Assembly (NCBI GenBank): GCA_012838385.1
Contig: DUPL01000074.1
Coordinates: 1-44,952 of the forward strand
DNA length: 44,952 bases
Direction: 5' to 3'
Source of the DNA: Clostridiaceae bacterium
GTDB taxonomy: Bacteria; Bacillota; Clostridia; UBA1212; DUPL01
The notes under the pieces are model-generated. The model saw only the letters and a list, made by a program, of their open reading frames with translations. It had not been told where the DNA came from and ran no database searches. A program made the translations under genes and the position numbers. Positions 24,878 to 33,434 of this stretch are shown piece by piece (the first letter of the stretch is position 1; every line of letters starts with the position of its first letter).

Positions 24878-26149
24878 TTAAATCGCATTATCGGTCAAAT
24901 TCTCTCTATCAACTACGTATTCCTCTATTAGTTGCTCTTTTACCTTTTTTGATTTCTTTTTTCCTAATATTAGGTTTGCCATTGGTCTTTCAAAGAAGTA
25001 TGTAAGTATGGTTGCAACGATAATTGATGCAAACAGTATGATTAATGTGTATTTAATCTGCCAGGCTTTGTCTCCTGTAAAGTTCGGCGATCTGTCGCCT
25101 TCCCAATGCGGAATCCTAATCTGGTTGTTCTTACCCATGCCAAATTTAAACTTTACCGCAATTATTTGATGCCATATGTAGAAGTTGTAGGATATCGTCG
25201 CCAGATACCTCACAAACCTGTTTGAGAATATGAATCTCAGCCATTTCGCAGATAGGCTTAATGAGATAATGAACATTAGGAATACAAGGGACAAAATGTA
25301 TCTGTACTCTACCTGCCATACCTGATTGCTTTGTGCTCTTAACAGACTTTCTTTAAGAATGAGCCTAATCATGTAAAGGGATAGAATCGACACAAGGGTG
25401 AACATGGCAGACAGATATTTCTCTCTTTTGTACCTGTTTGCTATATGTACAAATATCAAGGCACCCATCATGCCGTTTGCAAAAACACCTAGAAACGTGG
25501 GCATTTGATTTATCATAAATCCCAGGTCTTTTGCTTTAAGTACTCTTTGCTGTATGTATACAAAACTTGTCAACGTCATGCATATGTATGTAATCACTGG
25601 TTTCTTTTTAAAGAAGTAGGCAACGAGAGGGAATATTATGTAAAACGAGACTTCCACCGCCACGGTCCATAAAACACCGTTGAACATGGTGTTTTTTGTC
25701 ATGGGATCAAACATTTGTGTAAATGTAAGCTGGGCGAACAAGTCCTTTTTCAGGTGCTCTATAGATGAAAACTGCTGTTTGGGAATTACTGAGAAAAACA
25801 ACAGAAAAAGAACACTCAGATAATATGAGGGAACTATTCGTGCAATCCTTTTTCTATAAAAGGTTACAGTACTGTCAAGCTTTCTTCCTTCCACCATGTG
25901 CCTTGCATGCGGCAGAAATAGGAGAAAGCCGCTTAGAAGTATCAGCATGTCGACAAACACATACCCCGTTCTCCACAACCATTCCAGGTTGATTTCCTTC
26001 ATTCCAATCTTGTCAAACCAGGAATAATATATGACCTTGTTGTACCAGGACTGCTGCCAAAAGTGAAAGAAGGCCACAATGAAAACGGAGAATGCCCTAA
26101 CTCCATCCAGAACACCTATATATGATGTACTTATCCTATCCTTGTCCAC
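24878..26149 (-). CDS. Acyltransferase 3 family membrane protein (OafA/YrhL-like)
   Basis: A 423-residue protein with about ten membrane helices. Family features are an N-terminal LDGVRAFSVFIVAFFHF with the active-site histidine in the first helix, FVDMLILLSGFLL, then RKRIARIVPSYYLS. These enzymes transfer acetyl or other acyl groups to cell-surface glycans, lipids or antibiotics. No SGNH domain is fused. The start is GTG 26149, with AAAGGTAGTAGG upstream. The radical SAM gene ends 30 bases before it and comEA begins 34 bases after it. The acceptor is unknown. Confidence 0.87.
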   Translation of the reverse strand: MDKDRISTSYIGVLDGVRAFSVFIVAFFHFWQQSWYNKVIYYSWFDKIGMKEINLEWLWRTGYVFVDMLILLSGFLLFLPHARHMVEGRKLDSTVTFYRKRIARIVPSYYLSVLFLLFFSVIPKQQFSSIEHLKKDLFAQLTFTQMFDPMTKNTMFNGVLWTVAVEVSFYIIFPLVAYFFKKKPVITYICMTLTSFVYIQQRVLKAKDLGFMINQMPTFLGVFANGMMGALIFVHIANRYKREKYLSAMFTLVSILSLYMIRLILKESLLRAQSNQVWQVEYRYILSLVFLMFIISLSLSAKWLRFIFSNRFVRYLATISYNFYIWHQIIAVKFKFGMGKNNQIRIPHWEGDRSPNFTGDKAWQIKYTLIILFASIIVATILTYFFERPMANLILGKKKSKKVKEQLIEEYVVDRENLTDNAI

Positions 26150-26179
26150 TTTAACCTACTACCTTTCCCATGATGACGA

Positions 26180-27196
26180 TTACTCTAAAACAAATCCGTT
26201 ATCCATGAGCGGATCCGGAATAAACCTTACATCCTCAAAATTGAACATTTCCTTAAGCTTTAATACATTACTTCTTCTCTGCCCTATATACGTCGACAAT
26301 TCCTTTTCAGGAACTCTGATTAAAACCTTACCGCCCCCAATCCTCATTTCCCTCACTCTATCCACTATTCCTTGCAAAGCCCTTCTTGAATGCACCAACT
26401 GGCCAAACGCAGGGTGATATGGTCCTGCCACTATTTCCTTTTCTTCAGTCATGTTTTCAGATGACTGTAGACCTATCCTGGCAATATCAATTCCCTCTTT
26501 TTCATAGATTTCCACAAGTTCGGCACATAAGTCAATCATGTATTCAAGGGTCTGCGGCTCATATTTTCCTTGTCTGTACATTGTTTCAAGGTGTGTTTTT
26601 TTAATGATTATTGTGGGATAGATTCTGACCAAATCAGGCCCAAGTGCTGCAATTTTCTTTGCTGTTTCAATGTCGCTATTTCTATCCGACATAGGCAGCC
26701 CCGGCATTGTCTGAAGGCCAAGAACGAAACCTTCTCTTTTTATCAATTCCGAGGCTTCAATGGTATGCCTTGACGTGTGTCCGCGCAATGACGCTTCCAG
26801 TACCTTGTCATCCATGGATTGAGCACCAAGTTCAATTACATGAACCCTGTACTTTTTCAATCTCATCAATATTTCATCATTTATGCAATCCGGCCTTGTT
26901 GATATCCTTACGTAATCAACACCCTTGCCAATGTATGGATACACACAGGATAAGAAATCTTCCTGCAAGGCAGGATGTATGGCGGTAAAACTGCCTCCAA
27001 AGAAAGCAACCTCCACCACATCATATCTGTTTGCAACTTCCAGATACTGCTCTATGGTGTCGGTCGTTTCCTGCCTTGAAGGTATGTTAATATTTCCACT
27101 AATTGACCTCTGGTTGCAGAATACGCAAAGTCTGGGGCATCCTACATGAGGTACGAATATTGGTATTACAAGTCTTCTTCTGGTGCTTTTGTGCAA
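26180..27196 (-). CDS. Radical SAM protein, Elp3-like clade next to rnc
   Basis: A 338-residue radical SAM enzyme with the Elp3-type cluster motif Cys20-x3-Cys24-x2-Cys27 (GCPRLCVFCNQRS), followed by FFGGSFTAI, STRPDCI, ELGAQSMDDKVL and GLQTMPGLP. These are shared with Elp3 and related oxidoreductases, but there is no acetyltransferase domain. Its neighbour rnc is typical: many Clostridia have this gene between rnc and smc. Here ThuA intervenes and smc-ftsY do not follow. The start is probably TTG 27196, ten bases after AAAGGA, overlapping the ThuA gene by 31 bases. The substrate is not known. Confidence 0.85.
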   Translation of the reverse strand: MHKSTRRRLVIPIFVPHVGCPRLCVFCNQRSISGNINIPSRQETTDTIEQYLEVANRYDVVEVAFFGGSFTAIHPALQEDFLSCVYPYIGKGVDYVRISTRPDCINDEILMRLKKYRVHVIELGAQSMDDKVLEASLRGHTSRHTIEASELIKREGFVLGLQTMPGLPMSDRNSDIETAKKIAALGPDLVRIYPTIIIKKTHLETMYRQGKYEPQTLEYMIDLCAELVEIYEKEGIDIARIGLQSSENMTEEKEIVAGPYHPAFGQLVHSRRALQGIVDRVREMRIGGGKVLIRVPEKELSTYIGQRRSNVLKLKEMFNFEDVRFIPDPLMDNGFVLE

Positions 27197-27885
27197 TCAG
27201 CTGATATCCTTTCTCTTCTTTTAACCGGATTTAGATAGTATACTGCGTTTGTAATGATCCTCTGTATGTTTTCATCCTTGTAAATTGGATGAGTTTCATG
27301 ACCTGGCTGGAAGTAGAATACTTTTCCGTATCCTCTGTTGAATACGCAACCTGATCTGAATACTTCTCCGCCTCTAAACCAGCCTAAGAAAACCAGTTCA
27401 TCCGGTGTCGGTATATCAAAGAATTCTCCATACATTTCCTCATTCGGTATTTCAAAATACTCAGGAACTCCTCTGGCTATTGGATGTCCTGGATTTACAC
27501 ACCAAAGCCTTTCCCTGTCGTCATCACGCCATCTCAGAGAACAACTGGTGCCCATAAGCTTTATGAAAGGTTTTGAGTAGTGGGCTGAATGAAGCGCTAT
27601 GAAGCCCATGCCTTTCAGAACGCATTCGTGTACTTTTGCCACTATTTCATCAGATACCTCGTGATGGGCCGCGTGTCCCCACCAAATAAGGACGTCAGTG
27701 TCGTCAAGAATCTCGTCGTCAAGCCCATGATTATGCTCTCTCAATGTAGCGGTTCTTACCTGTATGTCTTCGTTTTTGCTTAAAAACTTTGCTATTTCGT
27801 TATGAATGCCTTCAGGATAAATACTCCTTACATGCTCGTTTACATTTTCATGTATAAATTCATTCCAAACAGTAACCTTTATCAT
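27166..27885 (-). CDS. ThuA-like (trehalose utilisation) domain protein
   Basis: About 239 residues of the ThuA-like domain, a class I glutamine amidotransferase-like fold. Characteristic stretches are VTVWNEFIHE, LIWWGHAAHHEVSD, GMGFIALHSAHYSKPF, NPGHPIARGVP and FYFQPGHETHPIY. ThuA in Rhizobium takes part in trehalose and related disaccharide oxidation to 3-keto sugars; the reaction here is unknown. Start ATG 27885 has AGGAGAAGG four bases before it, inside a longer frame opening at 27903 that I reject. It lies between rnc and the radical SAM gene, an unusual place for a sugar gene, and overlaps the latter by 31 bases. Confidence 0.85.
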   Translation of the reverse strand: MIKVTVWNEFIHENVNEHVRSIYPEGIHNEIAKFLSKNEDIQVRTATLREHNHGLDDEILDDTDVLIWWGHAAHHEVSDEIVAKVHECVLKGMGFIALHSAHYSKPFIKLMGTSCSLRWRDDDRERLWCVNPGHPIARGVPEYFEIPNEEMYGEFFDIPTPDELVFLGWFRGGEVFRSGCVFNRGYGKVFYFQPGHETHPIYKDENIQRIITNAVYYLNPVKRRERISADCTKAPEEDL

Positions 27886-27946
27886 AAAACCTTCTCCTAT
27901 CATCTTTTTAAAATTATTCTAACACATAAGAGGACAATTATAAAGC

Positions 27947-28627
27947 TTATCCAAGGTCCATTTCAAGAATCCTTCTTGCAGCATCTTGTTCTGCTTCCTT
28001 TTTTGATCTGCCTGTCCCGTATGCCACCAACTTGTCTCCAACTTCAGCTCTTGCTGTATAAACGCAATCGTGTTCAGGACCTTCCACATCCGTAATTGTA
28101 TATACTATGCTGTGTGTCCTTGCATACTTCTCCTGAAGTTCCGTCTTGTAGTTTATCTTCTGGCCGCTTGCGCTGCCGTACTTAAATATTTTTTCGAGAT
28201 TGCGGTTTATGAAGTTCTTGGCAGCCTTATAGCCACCATCAAGAAAAATGGCAGCCACAATGCTTTCAAAACAGTCGGCCATAATTGACATTCTAACCTC
28301 TCTTTGAGACTCTCCTGCTCCCAATAGAATGTATTCGTTTATACATAAATCACTGGCAACCTTGTATAATGTGTCCTCGCAAACGAGCGCAGCTCTTAGC
28401 TTTGTAAGCTCCCCTTCATGCATGCCTGGATTCTTTTTATAAATATGCTCGCTTATTATGAGTTCCAGAACCGCATCTCCCAAGAACTCAAGCCTTTGGT
28501 TGTGGGGTACTTTCGGGGTCTGTTCATTTGCATAGGAGCTGTGGGTTAAAGCAGTTGTCAGCAATGATTTATCTGTAAACGAATACCCTAATATTTTTTC
28601 AATATCGTTTAACTTTTTCTTGTTCAT
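27947..28627 (-). CDS. rnc: Ribonuclease III
   Basis: A 226-residue double-strand-specific endonuclease for rRNA maturation and regulatory RNA decay. The signature QRLEFLGDAVLEL is at residues 44-56, with Asp51, Asp118 and Glu121 as the expected Mg2+ ligands (MADCFESIVAAIFLDGG). The C-terminal double-strand RNA-binding domain spans about 158-226 (NYKTELQEKYA to KKEAEQDAARRILE). ATG 28627 is eight bases after AAAGGA; in-frame ATG codons at 28636 and 28657 are less well placed. It follows acpP but a terminator-like hairpin separates them. Confidence 0.95.
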   Translation of the reverse strand: MNKKKLNDIEKILGYSFTDKSLLTTALTHSSYANEQTPKVPHNQRLEFLGDAVLELIISEHIYKKNPGMHEGELTKLRAALVCEDTLYKVASDLCINEYILLGAGESQREVRMSIMADCFESIVAAIFLDGGYKAAKNFINRNLEKIFKYGSASGQKINYKTELQEKYARTHSIVYTITDVEGPEHDCVYTARAEVGDKLVAYGTGRSKKEAEQDAARRILEMDLG

Positions 28628-28644
28628 CCTACTCATCCTTTGGT

Positions 28645-28691
28645 ATAAAAATATCACAAGGTGTAATTACGCAAATTACACCTTATGATAT
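28645..28691 (-). terminator. Long hairpin terminator or attenuator between acpP and rnc
   Basis: An 11-bp perfect stem AAGGTGTAATT/AATTACACCTT with a 5-base loop is extended, after one mismatch, by ATATCA/TGATAT (28651-28691). On the minus strand it is followed by a T-rich run (TTTTTAT, about 28645-28650). It sits 17 bases after the acpP stop and could end the fapR-plsX-acpP transcript, with partial read-through into rnc. Confidence 0.8.
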
Positions 28692-28707
28692 ATAACAGTA
28701 TTTATTA

Positions 28708-28932
28708 TTACTGTATTGTCTTGATGTACTCTACCGCATCTCCTACGGTTGTGATTTTTTCCGCCACATCGTCGGGAATCTCGATACCGAATTCATCTTC
28801 CATAGCCATGATGAGTTCCACTATATCAAGAGAATCCGCTCCCAAGTCATCGATGAATGACGCCTCTGGTGTAACCTCACTTTCGTCTACACCAAGCTGT
28901 TCAACAACAATCTTCTTGATTTTATCAAACAT
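28708..28932 (-). CDS. acpP: Acyl carrier protein
   Basis: A 74-residue acidic carrier protein for fatty-acid synthesis. The phosphopantetheine attachment site is Ser34 in [22 protein letters not shown] 28932 is eight bases after AAGGAG; two in-frame ATG or GTG codons upstream are too near or before that site. plsX ends 69 bases upstream. fabD and fabG, which sit between plsX and acpP in Bacillus, are not here. Confidence 0.96.
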   Translation of the reverse strand: MFDKIKKIVVEQLGVDESEVTPEASFIDDLGADSLDIVELIMAMEDEFGIEIPDDVAEKITTVGDAVEYIKTIQ

Positions 28933-29001
28933 TTTCATTTCTCCTTTCAAATTTTGTTTATTATTATTGTCTATTTTAATTTAGTTATATACACCATAAT
29001 A

Positions 29002-29994
29002 TTACATGTTTTTTATTTCCTTCTTTATGTCGCTAATAAAGTCACTTTCAGCCAGCGTTACTGCTTTCAATATTACGTGCTTTATCGTGCGAGCATTGGA
29101 GCTTCCATGGCTTTTTATGACCAGGCCATCGACTCCAAGTATTGGAGCTCCTCCATTAACATCCGGATCCATGGATTTTTTGAAGTCCTCAAAACCCTTC
29201 TTTAAAAACGCTGCTCCGATTCTTGATTTCCAGTTGCGCAACAATACACCTTTTACTTCCCTGAAAAAGTATGTTGCAGTACCTTCTATAAGTTTGAGCA
29301 TGACATTTCCTGTAAATCCGTCCGTTACAACAACGTCTGCAATCCCCTCAAACACATCTTTGCCTTCGATAAAACCGATATAGTTCAAGGTAGACTGTCT
29401 AAGAAGTGTATTTGCCTCCTTTACCGCCTCGGTTCCTTTTTCCTCCTCGGTTCCCACGTTTACAAGCCCTACTCTGGGATCCTCGACACCGAACATACTC
29501 TTCATATAGGCTGCACCAAGGTATGCAAACTGCAGATAGTTCTGCGGCCTAATGACAGAGTTCAACCCTGAATCAAGGAGTATGATTCTGCCCCTTTTAG
29601 TAGGTATTATCGAGCCAAGAGCAGGCCTTGAAATACCTCTTATTCTTCTTAAAATGAATACGCTTCCTGCAAGCAATGCTCCACTGCTTCCAGCAGATAC
29701 GAAAACGTCTCCTTCCCTGTTCTTAAGCATATTGAAACCGACAACCATTGAAGAATCCGTTTTCTTCTTGATGGCCTTGGTGGGCACTTCGTTGTTGGTT
29801 ATTACTTCTGAAGCATGCTTTATGGTTAGTCTTTCCTTGTCATAATCCTTGTCAATTAACTGATCTTCGATTTTTCTCCTTTCGCCTATCAGCGTTATGC
29901 TGAAATCCTTATTCACTTCCAATGCCTGAAGGCATCCTTCTACAATAGCTTGCGGAGCATTGTCTCCGCCCATTGCATCTACAAGTACTCTCAT
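29002..29994 (-). CDS. plsX: Phosphate acyltransferase PlsX
   Basis: A 330-residue enzyme that converts acyl-ACP and phosphate to acyl-phosphate, the donor for PlsY in phospholipid synthesis. The N-terminus RVLVDAMGGDNAP is diagnostic, as are VSAGSSGALLAGSVFILRR, GLVNVGTEEEKG and VVTDGFTGNVMLK. GAGGAG precedes ATG 29994 by about six bases. It follows fapR by 17 bases in the fapR-plsX-acpP operon. Confidence 0.97.
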   Translation of the reverse strand: MRVLVDAMGGDNAPQAIVEGCLQALEVNKDFSITLIGERRKIEDQLIDKDYDKERLTIKHASEVITNNEVPTKAIKKKTDSSMVVGFNMLKNREGDVFVSAGSSGALLAGSVFILRRIRGISRPALGSIIPTKRGRIILLDSGLNSVIRPQNYLQFAYLGAAYMKSMFGVEDPRVGLVNVGTEEEKGTEAVKEANTLLRQSTLNYIGFIEGKDVFEGIADVVVTDGFTGNVMLKLIEGTATYFFREVKGVLLRNWKSRIGAAFLKKGFEDFKKSMDPDVNGGAPILGVDGLVIKSHGSSNARTIKHVILKAVTLAESDFISDIKKEIKNM

Positions 29995-30011
29995 TAACTC
30001 TCCTCACCCAA

Positions 30012-30557
30012 CTATTCTTTATTAAGTATAAATTTTCCGCTAAAAACTTCAACTTGGTCATTATATATTTTAACCCATACAATGAAGCTGTTTTCTCTTT
30101 TGACTCTTACTTCCCCACGAGCAACTAGTCTTGTATCTGAAGTCACCAGTACCTTGTATTTTATGTTGGCAACTCCTATCAATGCCGCAGGTTCGTCTAT
30201 GATTGTCATGGCAAGTGATTCCGCCATGCTGTACAGGCAGCAACCTCTGACCATATCCCTCTCATCAAAACACATCTTTTTGGTGGTCACCATTACCGAT
30301 ATACCGGAGCTACCTGATTTCAGGTCTATTATTTCCCCATATTTCTCTGATTTGTCAGGTAGTGTTGCATCCGTGGCAAGTTCCATCATCCTTTCCCTTA
30401 GCTCGGGAATATTGAGATGCATTCTGTCAAGTCTAATGGTTGGTACACTTACATTCAAATATGCGGCAAGCTCAGAATCTGTAAGAAATGGATCCTGCTT
30501 GAGTTTTTCTATCAACAACTTATGTCTTTTCTGTCTTTTATCTGACTTACCAGCCAA
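30012..30557 (-). CDS. fapR: Fatty acid and phospholipid biosynthesis repressor FapR
   Basis: A 181-residue regulator. The N-terminal DeoR-like helix-turn-helix is about residues 8-50 (DSELAAYLNVSVPTIRLDR) and the rest is a hot-dog thioesterase-like domain (VRGCCLYSMAESLAM, VANIKYKVLV, RGEVRVKR) that binds malonyl-CoA in characterised members, releasing DNA. The start is TTG 30557, seven bases after GGAGG. It leads fapR-plsX-acpP. A dyad at 30606-30625, at the predicted transcription start, is a candidate for autoregulation. Confidence 0.94.
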   Translation of the reverse strand: MAGKSDKRQKRHKLLIEKLKQDPFLTDSELAAYLNVSVPTIRLDRMHLNIPELRERMMELATDATLPDKSEKYGEIIDLKSGSSGISVMVTTKKMCFDERDMVRGCCLYSMAESLAMTIIDEPAALIGVANIKYKVLVTSDTRLVARGEVRVKRENSFIVWVKIYNDQVEVFSGKFILNKE

Positions 30558-30605
30558 CTGTGCACCTCCATAGTGATATGCTATATATATAATAATATTA
30601 GAAAA

Positions 30606-30625
30606 TTATTACCATGTGATAATAA
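30606..30625. promoter_or_regulatory. Candidate FapR operator
   Basis: The dyad TTATTACCATGTGATAATAA (8 of 10 pairs complementary) begins at about +1 of the predicted fapR promoter. Within it TTATTACCATGTGATAA resembles the 17-bp Bacillus FapR site TTAGTACCTGATACTAA (11 of 17 by my count). FapR binding is inferred. Confidence 0.55.
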
Positions 30626-30632
30626 TAAACAG

Positions 30633-30661
30633 ATTATATCTCACTTTACAGAGGAATGCAA
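30633..30661 (-). promoter_or_regulatory. Predicted promoter of fapR-plsX-acpP
   Basis: Minus strand TTGCAT (30656-30661), a 17-base spacer and perfect TATAAT (30633-30638). The implied start is near 30626, leaving a leader of about 70 bases. Confidence 0.75.
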
Positions 30662-30713
30662 GAGCAATTTTTAGGATTTTTTATGATTGGGAATGAAAAA
30701 TTATGACTAAATG

Positions 30714-30754
30714 AAAAAAATATGGAAAAAGCTTCAGGTGTTGAAGCCTTTTCC
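30714..30754 (-). terminator. Rho-independent terminator of pgsA
   Basis: Minus-strand stem of 13 pairs, with wobble (30724-30736 with 30742-30754), a 5-base loop, then ATATTTTTTT. It begins five bases after the pgsA stop and separates it from fapR. Confidence 0.88.
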
Positions 30755-30758
30755 AAAC

Positions 30759-31361
30759 TTACATATCTTTTGCTATCAAACTTAAATTGTTTTTCACATA
30801 TTCAAATCCGGAAACAATAGTAACAATGGCTGCTGCAATCAGCATTACATCACCAAACACAATTACTACCGCCCCTATTGTTTCAGCCAGTCCTGTCGTA
30901 CCTTCAAACAATTTTGATGCGAGAAGGGTTATAAGTGCAATTGTCTGCAACACCATTTTAAGCTTGCCGCCCTTGCCTGCCGCTATTACAACACCTTCGC
31001 TCGCTGCAACAAGCCTGACACCAGTTACAATAAACTCTCTTGTAAGTATTATCATAGCTATCCAAAGATACATTTTATTCATCGGCACCAAAGCAAGCAT
31101 TGCTGCCATTACAAGAAGTTTATCAGCGATTGGGTCAAGAAATTTTCCAAAACTCGTTATCAAATTGTATTTCCTTGCTATGTGACCATCCACCGTGTCT
31201 GTAACTGATGCAATGATGTATAGTATCAAGGCTATCAACGCTGAATAGCGTCCTGAGAAAAACTTTTCTCCAGGAAACCATGCAGGTAAAGGAAATGCAA
31301 AAAGCATGAATACTGGAATCATAATAATTCTTGCAATGGTAATTTTGTTGGGTAGATTCAT
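30759..31361 (-). CDS. pgsA: CDP-diacylglycerol--glycerol-3-phosphate 3-phosphatidyltransferase
   Basis: A 200-residue membrane enzyme that makes phosphatidylglycerol phosphate. The CDP-alcohol phosphatidyltransferase motif is complete: Asp58-Gly59, Ala62-Arg63, Gly72, Asp76 and Asp80 with exact family spacing (DG-x2-AR-x8-G-x3-D-x3-D). There are about five membrane helices and the N-terminus LPNKITIARIIMIP is typical. GGAAGG precedes ATG 31361. rimO ends 46 bases upstream; cinA, often next to pgsA and recA, is absent. Confidence 0.95.
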   Translation of the reverse strand: MNLPNKITIARIIMIPVFMLFAFPLPAWFPGEKFFSGRYSALIALILYIIASVTDTVDGHIARKYNLITSFGKFLDPIADKLLVMAAMLALVPMNKMYLWIAMIILTREFIVTGVRLVAASEGVVIAAGKGGKLKMVLQTIALITLLASKLFEGTTGLAETIGAVVIVFGDVMLIAAAIVTIVSGFEYVKNNLSLIAKDM

Positions 31362-31407
31362 TTTTAGCCTTCCTATCTTTTGGTAAATGTTTTAACTTAA
31401 TTCTATA

Positions 31408-32730
31408 TCAAACAACCTCACCGGTCAAATCATAATTGTCCGCAACCAATATTTTTACCTTTTCGACCTCTCCAAATTCAAGAGGTTCCGGTGAAGTGAA
31501 GTAAACGTATCCGTCTATCTCAGGTGCTTCAGCATATGTTCTACCGTAATAGAATATGCCGTCATCCGCAACACCTTCCACAATTGCATCATATGTTTTT
31601 CCAACCCTTTTGAGGTTGTTTTTATAGGAAATGTCCCTTTGGATTTCCATGAGCTTGTTTACTCTTGCAGTCTTTTCCTTCTTGCCAACCTGATTTGGCA
31701 TTGATGCGGCTTTTGTACCCTCTTCCTTGGAATATGCAAAGACACCAACTCTGTCAAATTCCATTTCTTTTACAAAATCACAAAGCTCATCAAATTCTTT
31801 CCGGGTCTCTCCTGGGAAACCGACAATCAATGATGTTCTTATAACCACTTCAGGTATTGCTTCCCTGAACTCCCTGATTATCGTCCTGATATCCGTGCTT
31901 GAGCCCCTTCGATTCATTGCTTTTAGTATTTTGTCGCTAATGTGCTGAAGGGGAAGATCAACATACTTTGCCACCTTTTCGCATTTCTTCATGACATCTA
32001 TGAGTTCTGCGGTTATCTCATCAGGATAAAGATACATAACCCGGACAAGCTTAAGCTTTTCAATTTTGTCAAGCTCAACAAGCAGTTCCGAAAGCTTTGG
32101 TTTCCCATACAAATCAAGACCGTATCTTGTACTATCCTGGGCTACCAATATGATTTCCTTGATACCCATCTCCACCAGGCTTTCGGCTTCCCTAAGCAAA
32201 TCTTCAAGAGGCCTGCTCCTGAAAGGCCCTCTAATGGAAGGTATGGCACAATACGCACACCTGTTGTCGCAGCCTTCTGCAATTTTCAGATATGCAACAC
32301 CTGCGGGTGTAGTCAGGACTCTTGTGCTGTTTAAATAGTCCAGCTGTTGTGTCGGCTTGTTGTATATGAATTTTTCTTTATTCTCTAGTTCATCAATGCA
32401 ATCACATATCTTGTCAAACCCACCAACACCAATGATGCCATCAACCTCGGGAATGTATTTCTTTATGTCTTCTGCATGTCTTTGGGCAAGACATCCTGTA
32501 ACTATGAGGTATTTAAGGCTTCCAGTAGTCTTTTTTGATGCCATTTCAAGTATTGCATTTATTGCTTCTTCCCTGGCACTTTCAATAAAAGCACAGGTGT
32601 TTACCACAATTACTTCCGCTTCATCTGGATCAACCACTATTTCATGATTCCTATTTTTAATCTGACCCAGCATTATTTCAGCATCCACCTGATTTTTTGC
32701 ACATCCTAGAGATACCATTCCTATTTTCAT
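31408..32730 (-). CDS. rimO: Ribosomal protein S12 methylthiotransferase RimO
   Basis: A 440-residue MiaB-family radical SAM methylthiotransferase that modifies an aspartate of ribosomal protein S12. The N-terminal UPF0004 domain holds Cys10 (VSLGCAKNQVDAE), Cys46 and Cys80 for the auxiliary cluster. The radical SAM motif is Cys154-x3-Cys158-x2-Cys161 (EGCDNRCAYCAIP). The last ~65 residues are a TRAM domain. The VSLGCxKNxVD start favours RimO over MiaB or MtaB. It has a predicted promoter at 32787-32813 and is followed by pgsA, a common pairing. Confidence 0.95.
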   Translation of the reverse strand: MKIGMVSLGCAKNQVDAEIMLGQIKNRNHEIVVDPDEAEVIVVNTCAFIESAREEAINAILEMASKKTTGSLKYLIVTGCLAQRHAEDIKKYIPEVDGIIGVGGFDKICDCIDELENKEKFIYNKPTQQLDYLNSTRVLTTPAGVAYLKIAEGCDNRCAYCAIPSIRGPFRSRPLEDLLREAESLVEMGIKEIILVAQDSTRYGLDLYGKPKLSELLVELDKIEKLKLVRVMYLYPDEITAELIDVMKKCEKVAKYVDLPLQHISDKILKAMNRRGSSTDIRTIIREFREAIPEVVIRTSLIVGFPGETRKEFDELCDFVKEMEFDRVGVFAYSKEEGTKAASMPNQVGKKEKTARVNKLMEIQRDISYKNNLKRVGKTYDAIVEGVADDGIFYYGRTYAEAPEIDGYVYFTSPEPLEFGEVEKVKILVADNYDLTGEVV

Positions 32731-32786
32731 CTATATACAAACTCCTAACTAATCTGCAAACTAAACAGCGTCTTTAACCCAATTAT

Positions 32787-32813
32787 TTTATACCATTCTG
32801 AGCAAATTGTCCA
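32787..32813 (-). promoter_or_regulatory. Predicted promoter of rimO-pgsA
   Basis: Minus strand TGGTATAAA extended -10 (TATAAA at 32787-32792) with TGGACA (32808-32813) at a short 15-base spacing, just after the recX stop. Confidence 0.5.
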
Positions 32814-32816
32814 TAT

Positions 32817-33434
32817 TTAATATGTGTCATCACCCAGCACACGGTTTATGCTTTCAACACTAAACCCTTTTGAATAGAGATATCCTCTAAGTTTTGACTT
32901 TTCCTTTTGCCTTACCGATTTCTTCTGCATAAGTTTTTGTATCTGCTCGTTATCGTCTATCACCCTGGTTGCTTCTTCAGCAATATCATCCGATATGCCT
33001 TTCTGGACAAGTTTGTACATGCACATTTTTCTTGATTCAATTTTTGTCTTTAGTGAAGTGTTAACATACTTTCTGGCATATTCCCTATCGTCAATATACC
33101 CTTGGGTTTTCAGATAGGCCACGGTTTCCTCAATAACAGCGTCGTTATATCCTAAAAACAAAAGCCTCTCCCTTACTTCCCTTTCTGTTCTCAGGGTGCG
33201 TGCAACATAGCCAACAATTGACTTTAACGCTCTTCTTTTCTTTATTTTTATCACAAGATCCTCAAAAGAACAGTTTAATGGAACACTGATATCATATAGA
33301 CAGTGTTCCATTACCTCATCCTCGCTAAAAGTTTCGGTTTCTCCGTTGCTGAAAGTTACAAAATATTTTCCATCGTCATTTTTATTGCATTCGATGACAT
33401 AAAGTCCGTTTTCATTTTCCACGGCTTGTCTCAC
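32817..33434 (-). CDS. recX: Regulatory protein RecX
   Basis: A 205-residue modulator of RecA filaments. The three-helix RecX repeats are visible from about residue 65 ([53 protein letters not shown]). Residues 1-60 form an N-terminal extension of the kind seen in clostridial RecX. GTG 33434 overlaps the recA stop by four bases with AAAGG directly before it; GTG 33422 is a better-spaced alternative. Cotranscription with recA places it under the same SOS control. Confidence 0.92.
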   Translation of the reverse strand: MRQAVENENGLYVIECNKNDDGKYFVTFSNGETETFSEDEVMEHCLYDISVPLNCSFEDLVIKIKKRRALKSIVGYVARTLRTEREVRERLLFLGYNDAVIEETVAYLKTQGYIDDREYARKYVNTSLKTKIESRKMCMYKLVQKGISDDIAEEATRVIDDNEQIQKLMQKKSVRQKEKSKLRGYLYSKGFSVESINRVLGDDTY

